Of a stretch of DNA of 15,074 nucleotides, positions 1-6,089 are shown piece by piece. Under the pieces are notes generated by a model. The model was not told where the DNA came from. It ran no database searches and saw nothing but the letters and a program-made list of their open reading frames with translations. Source of the DNA: a bacterium (GTDB lineage Bacteria; Bacillota; Clostridia; Oscillospirales; Oscillospiraceae); NCBI GenBank assembly GCA_019424865.1, contig JAHYYS010000062.1, positions 1 through 15,074 of the forward strand, written 5' to 3'. Every line of letters starts with the position of its first letter. The first letter of the stretch is position 1. A program made the position numbers and the translations under genes.

Positions 1-29
1 CTTTTCGTGAATTTAATCTGCCTCTGAAC

Positions 30-65
30 AGCGAAGGACCCCGGCCGGAGCCGGGGTCCTTCGCT
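30..65 (+). other. Array hairpin 1
   Basis: Perfect 16-bp stem (30-45 with 50-65) closed by a CGGA loop. It is followed by GTGTGTGTTGT rather than a clean T-run, so it is not a textbook terminator. It sits about 40 bp upstream of the first micropeptide start and could be a weak terminator, a 5'-end stabiliser or a processing site. Confidence 0.8.
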
Positions 66-108
66 GTGTGTGTTGTAAAAGGAGAGGGAGAAAAATAGGA
101 GATACGTT

Positions 109-171
109 ATGATGATTGGCTACGGTGTTATCATACCCAATGATTGCGGCATTTTTATGACTTCCATATGA
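109..171 (+). CDS. Micropeptide 1 of the tandem array (20 aa, unknown)
   Basis: The ORF reads MMIGYGVIIPNDCGIFMTSI, then TGA. AGGAGA lies 7 bp before the first ATG (10 bp before the second). The third unit encodes a peptide of identical length with the same MMIGYG start and GxFMT end. At the Thr codon near the end the three units use ACT, ACA and ACG, which is synonymous variation and supports translation in this frame. The stop overlaps a downstream ATG (ATGA) that opens a frame beginning MNFLKT. The peptide is mildly hydrophobic but has no clear membrane helix and no signal peptide. Function is unknown. A leader peptide, type I toxin-like peptide, signalling peptide precursor or RiPP-like precursor are all conceivable, and none is supported by a neighbouring partner gene. 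Confidence 0.55.
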   Translation: MMIGYGVIIPNDCGIFMTSI

Positions 172-215
172 ATTTTTTGAAAACAGATTCCGCTGCCCCA
201 AGCGCGGCGCCGGCA

Positions 216-251
216 GACGCGGGGCCCCGGCATTTGCCGGGGCCCCGCGTC
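216..251 (+). other. Array hairpin 2
   Basis: Perfect 17-bp palindromic arms (216-232 and 235-251) around a minimal TT centre; in RNA the loop would be about 4 nt. The arm sequence differs from hairpins 1 and 3 while the pairing is kept, so the structure rather than the sequence appears conserved between units. Confidence 0.8.
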
Positions 252-277
252 CATCTTGTGAGAAGAGAGAAAAGGAA

Positions 278-343
278 GTGTGTCTGTTCAGGCACAGGTT
301 CAGTGTACCTGATAATTGCGGCCGCCTTATGACATCCCTATGA
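278..343 (+). CDS. Micropeptide 2 of the array (21 aa, diverged copy)
   Basis: A GTG-initiated frame reads MCLFRHRFSVP followed by DNCGRLMTSL and TGA. The C-terminal half aligns with micropeptide 1 (NDCGIFMTSI) and ends in the same CTATGA context with the same post-stop AACTTTCTGAAAAC. The N-terminal half has lost the MMIGYG sequence. The purine-rich stretch before it (AGAAGAGAGAAAAGGAA) is related to, but weaker than, the leaders of units 1 and 3, so the start is uncertain and the copy may be decaying or specialised. Confidence 0.4.
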   Translation: MCLFRHRFSVPDNCGRLMTSL

Positions 344-373
344 ACTTTCTGAAAACTTCCCCGCCCTTCCGCA

Positions 374-406
374 GCAAAAGCCCCGGCGCCTGGCCGGGGC
401 TTTTGC
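374..406 (+). other. Array hairpin 3
   Basis: Perfect 14-bp stem (374-387 with 393-406) with loop GCCTG, followed by CGTGTGTGTTGT, the same tail as after hairpin 1. It stands in the same position relative to micropeptide 3 as hairpin 1 does to micropeptide 1, with a different arm sequence. Confidence 0.8.
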
Positions 407-447
407 CGTGTGTGTTGTAAAGGAGAGGGAGAAATAGGAGATACGGA

Positions 448-510
448 ATGATGATTGGCTACGGTCATAGAATATCGAAGAATTACGGCCATTTCATGAC
501 GCTGCCATGA
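448..510 (+). CDS. Micropeptide 3 of the tandem array (20 aa, unknown)
   Basis: The ORF reads MMIGYGHRISKNYGHFMTLP, then TGA. It is exactly as long as micropeptide 1, with the same first six residues and the same G-x-F-M-T end, but a different, more basic middle (HRISKN against VIIPND). The leader and its AGGAGA ribosome-binding site are nearly identical to unit 1. The pattern of conserved ends and variable middle argues for selection on a peptide rather than a simple recent duplication. The array stops after this copy. Function is unknown. Confidence 0.55.
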   Translation: MMIGYGHRISKNYGHFMTLP

Positions 511-554
511 ATTTTTTGTGAATTTCCCGCCGCCGTGTTCCGCCATCCTTTTTC

Positions 555-583
555 TTGACGAACCCGGGAAGCTATGGGATAAT
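555..583 (+). promoter_or_regulatory. Sigma-A type promoter of the cation transporter gene
   Basis: TTGACG (555-560), 17-bp spacer, GATAAT (578-583). Transcription would start near 590, so a TTG at 591 cannot be a normally led start codon. This supports the later start at 633. Confidence 0.75.
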
Positions 584-632
584 AGATTGATTGTATATCC
601 CTGCCCTGTGTGGGAAAAGAGGTCTTTCTGCT

Positions 633-1811
633 TTGAATTTTGTCATTCGTTCCTGTCTGGGGAACCGGGATCCCCGCTCCCCAGAGGCCAGGCAGCGCTG
701 CGGCACCCTGGCGGGCGGCGTGGGGATTCTTTTGAACCTGCTGCTGTTTCTGGCAAAGCTGATTGCCGGTCTGGCCGCCTCCTCCGTGGCCATGGTGGCC
801 GACGCGGTGAACAACCTGTCCGACGCCGCCGCCTCGGTGGTCACGCTGGTGGGCTTCCGCCTGGCCGGTCAGGCGGCGGACGCCGACCACCCCTTCGGCC
901 ACGGCCGCATCGAGTATGTCTCCGGCCTGATTGTGTCCCTGGCAATCCTGTTGATGGGGTTTGAAATCGGCCGTTCCTCCGTGGAGGCGCTGTTTGAACA
1001 GCGGGAGATTGACTTCTCCCCCGTCTCCCTGGTGATTTTATGCGCCGCCATCGGGGTAAAGCTGTGGATGTTCTGGTTTAACCGCAGCCTGGGGCGCGCC
1101 ATCGGCTCGGCCGCCATGGAGGCCACCGCGGCCGACTCCCTCTCCGACGCCGCCTCCACCGGGGTGGTGCTGCTCTCCACCCTGGCCGGCCACTTCTGGA
1201 ACCTGCGGGTGGACGGCCTGGCGGGCCTGCTGGTGGCCGCCTTTATCCTGAAAACCGGCTGGGACGCCGCAAAGGACACCCTGGACCCCCTGCTGGGACG
1301 CCCCATGGACCCGGAGCTTGCCGCGGACATTGACCGGATTGTGCTCTCCCACGACAACATTCTGGGCATCCACGACCTGGTCTATCACGACTATGGGCCG
1401 GGCCGGGCCATGATGTCCTTCCACGCCGAGGTGCCGGCCGACGGAAACATGCTGGAGCTCCACGACCTGATTGACCACATCGAGCGGGAGCTGCAGGAGC
1501 GCCACCACATCGAGACAGTCATCCACATGGACCCCGTGGTCCGGGACGAGCGCACCGACGCCCTGCGCGCCCAGGTCGCCGACCTGGCCCGGCAGCTGGA
1601 CCCCGCCCTGTCCATCCACGATTTCCGCATCACGCCGGGCCCCAGCCACACCAATCTGATTTTCGACGTTCTGGTCCCCTATGGCTTCCGCCTCACCGAC
1701 GGACAGGTGTGCGCGGAGCTGTCCCGGGGCATCAAGCAGCTCTCCCAGCGGTATTATCCCGTCATCCAGGTGGACCACTCCTATGTGGACCGGCGGAGCA
1801 GCGCGGGCTAA
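633..1811 (+). CDS. Cation diffusion facilitator (CDF) family transporter
   Basis: Inner-membrane divalent metal/proton antiporter that exports metal from the cytoplasm. The 392-aa protein has the CDF membrane domain (about residues 20-210) followed by a cytoplasmic tail containing a ferredoxin-like dimerisation domain and a further extension (to 392). Metal-site candidates are N60-x3-D64 in TM2 and D168-x3-D172 in TM5. Zn-type CDFs normally carry His in the TM5 motif, so the all-Asp/Asn set hints at Mn or Fe instead. The HPFGHGRIEY loop after TM2 is also typical. The TTG start at 633 is preferred because AGAGG at 618-622 precedes it by 10 bp, the promoter leaves no leader for the TTG at 591, and the resulting N-terminus (MNFVIRS) resembles family members. 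No terminator is visible after it. The gene is probably monocistronic. The family call is firm; the substrate is inferred. Confidence 0.92.
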   Translation: MNFVIRSCLGNRDPRSPEARQRCGTLAGGVGILLNLLLFLAKLIAGLAASSVAMVADAVNNLSDAAASVVTLVGFRLAGQAADADHPFGHGRIEYVSGLIVSLAILLMGFEIGRSSVEALFEQREIDFSPVSLVILCAAIGVKLWMFWFNRSLGRAIGSAAMEATAADSLSDAASTGVVLLSTLAGHFWNLRVDGLAGLLVAAFILKTGWDAAKDTLDPLLGRPMDPELAADIDRIVLSHDNILGIHDLVYHDYGPGRAMMSFHAEVPADGNMLELHDLIDHIERELQERHHIETVIHMDPVVRDERTDALRAQVADLARQLDPALSIHDFRITPGPSHTNLIFDVLVPYGFRLTDGQVCAELSRGIKQLSQRYYPVIQVDHSYVDRRSSAG

Positions 1812-1848
1812 TTCACAGATTATTCACCTAAAATTGTCTGTTTTGCGC

Positions 1849-1854
1849 TATAAT
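1849..1854 (+). promoter_or_regulatory. Possible -10 element of the two-component operon
   Basis: A perfect TATAAT lies 88 bp before the response-regulator start. No convincing -35 hexamer stands 16-18 bp upstream. If real, the promoter may need an activator, possibly the regulator itself. Confidence 0.35.
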
Positions 1855-1941
1855 AAGGAAAATTCCTTGATTTTGCGGGACGCGCTTTTTCTGGTTCAGA
1901 ACTGATTGTCTATTATCTCACGAAAGCGGGAGGTCTTATCC

Positions 1942-2634
1942 GTGCCCAAGAAGGTTTTGATTGTAGAAGACGACGGAAATATTGCCGAGCTGCTCCACCT
2001 CTATCTGGAGAAGGAGGGCTTCGAGACCCAGGTGGCCAAGGACGGCGGAAAGGGCGTGGAGCTGTTCCGCTCCTTCCAGCCCGACCTGGTGCTGCTGGAC
2101 ATCATGCTGCCCGTTATGGACGGCTGGTCCGTCCTGAAAAAAATCCGGGAGACGGACAAAACCCCCGTCATCATGCTCACCGCCAAGGGCGAGACCGAGG
2201 ACAAGGTCTCCGGTCTGGAGCAGGGGGCCGACGACTACATTGTCAAGCCCTTTGAAATGAAGGAGGTGCTGGCCCGCATCCACGCCGTGCTGCGCCGCAC
2301 CTCGGGCGAGGAGGAGCAGAAGGAGAAAAAGCTGACCTTTGACAAGCTGGTCATCAACCTGGACTCCTATGAGCTGCTGGTGGACGGGCAGCGGGTGGAC
2401 ACCCCCCCGAAGGAGCTGGAGCTGCTGTTCCATCTGGCCTCCTCGCCCAACCGGGTCTTCACCCGCAACCAGCTGCTGGACGAGGTGTGGGGCTTTGACT
2501 ACTTCGGCGACAGCCGCACCGTGGACGTACATATCAAGCGCCTGCGGGAGAAGCTGGAGGGCGTCAGCGATCAATGGCGGCTGAAAACGGTCTGGGGCGT
2601 GGGATACAAATTTGAGGTCGGGCCCGCCAACTGA
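1942..2634 (+). CDS. OmpR/PhoB-family response regulator
   Basis: DNA-binding response regulator of 230 aa. The receiver domain (about 1-120) has the acidic pocket E9/D10, phospho-acceptor D53 in LVLLDIMLP and K102 in YIVKPFE. The C-terminal winged-helix domain (about 130-228) ends with the typical SRTVDVHIKRLREKL and VWGVGYKF segments. The GTG start at 1942 is chosen because GGGAGG (1928-1933) precedes it by 8 bp. A TTG 36 bp upstream would add residues not typical of receivers. It is followed 48 bp later by its sensor kinase and then an HtrA protease, so it likely controls an envelope-stress or cell-wall regulon. The target genes cannot be read from the sequence. Confidence 0.95.
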   Translation: MPKKVLIVEDDGNIAELLHLYLEKEGFETQVAKDGGKGVELFRSFQPDLVLLDIMLPVMDGWSVLKKIRETDKTPVIMLTAKGETEDKVSGLEQGADDYIVKPFEMKEVLARIHAVLRRTSGEEEQKEKKLTFDKLVINLDSYELLVDGQRVDTPPKELELLFHLASSPNRVFTRNQLLDEVWGFDYFGDSRTVDVHIKRLREKLEGVSDQWRLKTVWGVGYKFEVGPAN

Positions 2635-2682
2635 CCCCCTCCCGCCGGCGTTCCAGGGAAACAGAAAGCGAGGTGATCTGCG

Positions 2683-4110
2683 TTGAACTCCCTTTATAAG
2701 CGCCAGATGGCGATGATGGTCGGCGTGATGCTGCTGTCCTTCTCCCTGCTGGCGGCCGCGTTTATGCTGCTGTCCTACCGCTATATCATCTCGGAGACCC
2801 GGGACTCGGTGGAGCGCAACGCGGGCTACATCGCCAATTTCACCGCCGACAACTATCTGGACGTCAGCAGTGAGTTTTACAGCGGGTACGTGGCCTCCAT
2901 CGCTCTGATTTCCAACTCCTATATCATCATCTCCGACGCGGGCGGCAATATCCGCTATGCCACCGACGGGGTGTACTTTTACTCCTATGAAAACGCGGCT
3001 ATCCCCGAAAATGTGGTCAACCAGGTCTCTGAGCAGGGCTCCTACACCGGCATGACCCGCCTGGGCGGCATCTTCTCCGAGCGGCGCTATACGGCCGCCC
3101 TGCCCATCTCCGTCACCATCGGCGGCTTCCCTGTGGCCCAGGGGCTGGTGCTGGTGTCCGCAGACGCCTCCAGCCTGAACGAGATGTGGTCCTCCACCGC
3201 CACCATCTTTTTCTTCTCCGCCGTGGTGGTGCTGCTGATCTCCTTCATCGCCAGCTCCCTCACCTCCGCCCATCAGGCCCGGCCTCTGAACGAGATGGCG
3301 GAGGCCGCCCGAAAATTCGGCCGCGGGGAGTTTGACGTGCGGGTCACCGGCTATGAGGACCGCTGCGACGAGATCAGCACCCTGGCCGAGGCCTTCAACT
3401 CCATGGCCAACTCTCTGGAAAAGGTGGAGAGCCAGCGGGCAGAGTTTATTGCCAACGTCTCCCACGAGCTGAAGACCCCCATGACCACCATCTCCGGCTT
3501 TGCGGAAGGGATTCTGGACGGCACCATCCCCCCCGAGCGGGAAAAGGAGTTCCTGCAGGTCATCGTCTCTGAGACCCGGCGGCTGTCCCGGCTGGTGCGG
3601 CGGATGCTGGACCTGTCCCGGCTCAACGCCCTGGCGGAGAACGCTGTCACGGCCCAGGAGCAGTTTGACCTGGTGGAGGTGGTCTCCCAGGTCATCATCA
3701 GCCTGGAGAGCAAAATTACCAGCCGCAGCCTGGATGTGGACGTCCAGATGCCCGAGGACAAGGTTATGGTCTGGGGCGACCCCGACTCCATTACCCAGGT
3801 GTGCTACAACCTGCTGGACAACGCGGCCAAGTTTGCCGCGTCCGGCACCGCCATCACCCTTCAGATTACCAAAAAGGACGGCAAGGCCTATACCTCGGTC
3901 CGCAACCTGGGGGCCACCATCCCCGCCGAGGAGCTGCCCCTGCTCTTCGACCGCTTCCACAAGGCGGACTACTCCCGCTCCATGGACCGGGACGGCGTGG
4001 GCCTGGGGCTGTATATTGTGAAAACCATTCTGGGCAATCTAAAAGAGAACATCACTGTTACCAGTGAGGATGGCGTCACCGAGTTTACCTTTACCCTTAC
4101 TCTGGCCTGA
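2683..4110 (+). CDS. Membrane sensor histidine kinase, HAMP-HisKA-HATPase
   Basis: Partner kinase of the preceding regulator, 475 aa. TM1 is about 9-32, an extracytoplasmic sensor region about 33-170, TM2 about 173-195, HAMP about 196-248. The H-box is FIANVSHELKTP with H261 as the phosphorylated His. The N-box NLLDNAAKF is at 376-384, and G2 GVGLGLYIVK at 438-447. The G1 position reads VRNLGATIP instead of DxGxG. TTG start with an excellent AGGTGAT site 7 bp upstream. The last 20 codons (from AAC at 4048) are repeated twice more downstream without the rest of the gene, in the array at 4047-4575. The kinase itself is intact. Confidence 0.95.
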   Translation: MNSLYKRQMAMMVGVMLLSFSLLAAAFMLLSYRYIISETRDSVERNAGYIANFTADNYLDVSSEFYSGYVASIALISNSYIIISDAGGNIRYATDGVYFYSYENAAIPENVVNQVSEQGSYTGMTRLGGIFSERRYTAALPISVTIGGFPVAQGLVLVSADASSLNEMWSSTATIFFFSAVVVLLISFIASSLTSAHQARPLNEMAEAARKFGRGEFDVRVTGYEDRCDEISTLAEAFNSMANSLEKVESQRAEFIANVSHELKTPMTTISGFAEGILDGTIPPEREKEFLQVIVSETRRLSRLVRRMLDLSRLNALAENAVTAQEQFDLVEVVSQVIISLESKITSRSLDVDVQMPEDKVMVWGDPDSITQVCYNLLDNAAKFAASGTAITLQITKKDGKAYTSVRNLGATIPAEELPLLFDRFHKADYSRSMDRDGVGLGLYIVKTILGNLKENITVTSEDGVTEFTFTLTLA

Positions 4111-4141
4111 ACCCCGCCCCTTTGCCTGTGATGTTCTCTTT
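4042..4141 (+). repeat. 14-bp inverted repeat enclosing the kinase stop codon
   Basis: AAAGAGAACATCAC (4042-4055) and GTGATGTTCTCTTT (4128-4141) are perfect inverted copies around the last codons and stop. At tail 2 the same right arm faces only the 9-bp match GAACATCAC. The left arm coincides with the exact point where homology between the tail copies begins. Confidence 0.85.
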
Positions 4142-4575
4142 GGGGCCCCGCCTTTGGCGGGGCGGCGCGATGCGCCGTAAATTCCGCGCCCTGCGCGGGA
4201 TTTGCGCAGGGCGGATTCACTCTACCCGAGCATATTGATCCCCAGGGGCTCCCGCCGGGAGAAGCCCGGCGGGACGGAACATCACCGTTACCAGTGAGGA
4301 TGGCGTCACCGAGTTCACCTTTACCCTCACCCTGGCCTGAACCCCGCCCCTTTGCCTGTGATGTTCTCTTTGGGGCCCCGCCAAAGGCGGGGCGGCGCGG
4401 CGCGATGCGCCGTAAATTCCGCGCCCTGCGCGGGATTTGCGCAGGGCGGATTCACTCTACCCGAGCATATTGATCCCCAGGGGCTCCCGCCGGGAGAAGC
4501 CCGGCGGGACGGAACATCACCGTTACCAGTGAAGACGGCGTCACCGAGTTCACCTTTACCCTTACTCTGGCCTGA
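4047..4575 (+). repeat. Tandem array of kinase gene 3' ends: tail-spacer-tail-spacer-tail
   Basis: The 64-bp block from GAAC to the kinase stop codon occurs at 4047-4110, 4277-4340 and 4512-4575. Two spacers separate the blocks: 4111-4276 (166 bp) and 4341-4511 (171 bp). All tail copies encode the same C-terminus (NITVTSEDGV, then TEFTFTLTLA) and keep the stop. They differ at six third-codon positions, all synonymous. The spacers are identical except for a TTT/AAA swap in a hairpin loop and a 5-bp insertion in another stem. The third tail joins GCGGCCCATG, the natural upstream context of the protease gene. So the array looks like two insertions (or duplications) into what was a kinase-protease junction of about 25 bp. 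Tails 2 and 3 have no start codon in frame. Confidence 0.93.
4142..4275 (+). other. Hairpin cluster in spacer 1 (same set in spacer 2 at 4372-4510)
   Basis: Successive stems are GCCCCGCC-TTT-GGCGGGGC, GGCGC-GAT-GCGCC, CGCCCTGCGC-GGGATTT-GCGCAGGGCG and TCCCGCCGGG-AGAAG-CCCGGCGGGA. None is followed by a T-run, so they do not look like intrinsic terminators. The compact palindromic design resembles REP- or MITE-like non-coding elements. In spacer 2 the first loop is AAA instead of TTT and the second stem carries an extra 5 bp. Confidence 0.75.
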
Positions 4576-4600
4576 GCGGCCCATGTTTGGAGGGATCCTT

Positions 4601-5857
4601 TTGAATTATCAACCGGACGATCTGTGGCAGGGCGGCCCCTGGGAGCAGCCCGCCCCCAGCTTTCCCACCCCGCCCGCCGTTGTCATCCCCTCACAAGCCA
4701 TGCGGCCCCGCACCCGGCGCCCCGCCCTGCAGCCCCGCCGCCGGGGCAGGAAGTGGCCCTGGTTCGCCGGGCTGCTCACCCTTGTTCTGGTCTGCTGCCT
4801 GGCTGCGGCCCTGCTGAAGCTCCCCCTCTCCCCCCGGCAGTTTTTCAGCTATTCCCCCTCCGAACCGGACAGCGGCTATCAGCCTCAGGAGCAGGAGTAC
4901 AGCACCGAGCCCCCCTCCATCCCCCAGGCAGAGACCGGCACCGGCGTCACCCTCTCTCTGCTGCCGGCCTCCGGCCCGGCCCTCACCTATACCCAGATTT
5001 ATGAAAAGAACGCCCCCTCCATTGTCTCCATCGAGTCCGTCTCCTCCCAGGAATACGGCACCGGGACCGGGATTATTCTGACGGAGGACGGCTATATTGT
5101 CACCAACGCCCATGTGGTGGCGGGCGCCCAGTCGGTCCAGGTGGCCCTCCACGACAATCAGGTCCTCCCCGCCAGTCTGGTGGGCTTTGACGCCAACGAA
5201 GATCTGGCCGTGCTGAAGGTGGACGCCCAGGGGCTGACGCCGGCGGAGTTCGGCGACTCCGCCGCCCTGCGCATCGGCGACCCGGTGGCCGCCATCGGCG
5301 ATCCCCTGGGCTATCGCTCCACCATCACCGACGGCATTGTCTCCGCCCTGAACCGGGAGGTGGACGTGGACGGCGTGACCATGGTGCTGATTCAGACCAG
5401 CGCCGCCATCAACTTCGGCAACTCCGGCGGAGCCCTCATCAATCAGTACGGCCAGGTGGTGGGCATCACCACCGTGAAAATTGTCACCGACGACGGATCC
5501 ACCGAGGCCCTGGGCTTTGCCATTCCCTCTGTGCGGGTGAAATATGTGGCAGACGCCCTGATTGCCGGGGAGGAGATCCGCACCGGCGCCTTCGGCTTCA
5601 CCGTGTACACCTTCCCCTCCGAGGGGGGCGGGCTGGAGCTGATGGAGGTCCACCCCAGCAGCGACGCCTGGGCCAAGGGCCTGCGGGCCGGGGATATTCT
5701 CATTGCCGCCAACGGCCAGCCTGTCACCAGCACCCAGGACCTGACCCAGCTGAAGCAGGCTCTGGGCCCCGGGGATGTGGTGACCCTCACCTATCTGCGG
5801 GACGGCCAGTCCTATACCGTGGAGGTGGCCCTGGTGGACGCCCAGCTGGTGCAGTAG
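4601..5857 (+). CDS. htrA: HtrA/DegP-like S1C serine protease with PDZ domain, membrane anchored
   Basis: Envelope quality-control protease, 418 aa. It has a short cytoplasmic N-terminus rich in Pro and Arg, one TM helix (about 52-73), a low-complexity linker, a trypsin-like domain (about 125-315) and a C-terminal PDZ domain (about 330-412). The catalytic triad is H171 (VTNAHVV), D201 (NEDLAVLKV) and S275 (NFGNSGGAL, with Ala where most relatives have Pro). The TTG start at 4601 has GGAGGG 6 bp upstream. An upstream ATG at 4583 lies before that site, and the longer open frame back to 4352 merely reads through the repeat array in another frame. It follows the two-component genes and was probably co-transcribed with them (compare CiaRH-HtrA systems). 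Terminator at 5923. Confidence 0.95.
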   Translation: MNYQPDDLWQGGPWEQPAPSFPTPPAVVIPSQAMRPRTRRPALQPRRRGRKWPWFAGLLTLVLVCCLAAALLKLPLSPRQFFSYSPSEPDSGYQPQEQEYSTEPPSIPQAETGTGVTLSLLPASGPALTYTQIYEKNAPSIVSIESVSSQEYGTGTGIILTEDGYIVTNAHVVAGAQSVQVALHDNQVLPASLVGFDANEDLAVLKVDAQGLTPAEFGDSAALRIGDPVAAIGDPLGYRSTITDGIVSALNREVDVDGVTMVLIQTSAAINFGNSGGALINQYGQVVGITTVKIVTDDGSTEALGFAIPSVRVKYVADALIAGEEIRTGAFGFTVYTFPSEGGGLELMEVHPSSDAWAKGLRAGDILIAANGQPVTSTQDLTQLKQALGPGDVVTLTYLRDGQSYTVEVALVDAQLVQ

Positions 5858-5922
5858 GGCGGATTTCCGCAAACAGGTTCCCTCCCGTCCGGTTTTCCGG
5901 GGCGCAAATACTTTGACGAAAC

Positions 5923-5963
5923 AGGCGAGGCCGGGACATTCAAGTCCCGGCCTCGCCTTTCTG
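5923..5963 (+). terminator. Terminator after the protease gene
   Basis: Perfect 15-bp stem (5923-5937 with 5944-5958), loop ATTCAA, followed by TTCTGAT. The T-run is short, but the stem is strong and the position, 65 bp after the protease stop, is right. Confidence 0.75.
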
Positions 5964-6028
5964 ATAGATTCCGGCGGGTCTTCCCTCTCCCCGTCCGGGA
6001 CAAGCTTTCCCGATCGCGCGCAGGGGGA

Positions 6029-6057
6029 TTGCCCCGCGGGCTTCTCCGTGCTATACT
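6029..6057 (+). promoter_or_regulatory. Promoter of the Nudix operon
   Basis: TTGCCC (6029-6034), 17-bp spacer, TATACT (6052-6057). Transcription would start near 6064, about 25 bp before the Nudix start codon. Confidence 0.75.
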
Positions 6058-6089
6058 GGGTACAGCGAAACAGAGGAGAGAACGCCAAT

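Larger units (their letters stand above)
1..540 (+). repeat. Tandem array of hairpin + leader + ~20-aa micropeptide units
   Basis: Three diverged tandem units are visible. Hairpins start at 30, 216 and 374, so the period is about 186 and 158 bp. Each unit has a perfect GC-rich hairpin, a purine-rich leader, a 20-21 codon ORF ending in xATGA, and a conserved T-rich stretch after the stop (TGAATTTTTTGAAAAC in unit 1, TGAACTTTCTGAAAAC in unit 2, TGAATTTTTTGTGAAT in unit 3). Units 1 and 3 share an almost identical leader from GTGTGTTGTAAA to ATGATGATTGGCTACGGT, apart from A-run lengths and two substitutions. Unit 2 is more diverged. The window opens with CTTTTCGTGAATTT, which resembles the post-stop segment of unit 3, so at least one more unit probably lies to the left. 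The array ends about 15 bp before the promoter of the cation transporter gene. I do not recognise the family. Confidence 0.8.

Noticed and set aside
144..332. 62-codon plus-strand ORF overlapping micropeptide 1 and hairpin 2
   Set aside because: It translates the hairpin arms and is not kept in the other units. Only its MNFLKT start is shared, and that is noted separately.
1..540. CRISPR array
   Set aside because: Units of 158-186 bp with long diverged repeats, internal ORFs and no uniform short spacers do not fit a CRISPR.
13..546. 177-codon minus-strand ORF across the micropeptide array
   Set aside because: It runs through all three hairpins and repeats itself only because the DNA does. 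No ribosome-binding site, and codon positions show no preference.
1936..3960. Very long open frame on the minus strand opposite the two-component genes
   Set aside because: It is a mirror of high-GC3 coding DNA: low-complexity His/Gly/Asp-rich product, no start site, no family features. The plus-strand genes are unambiguous.
4352..4600. 83-residue N-terminal extension of the HtrA protease
   Set aside because: It reads through the repeat array in a frame unrelated to the kinase tail and bypasses the well-placed GGAGGG before TTG 4601.
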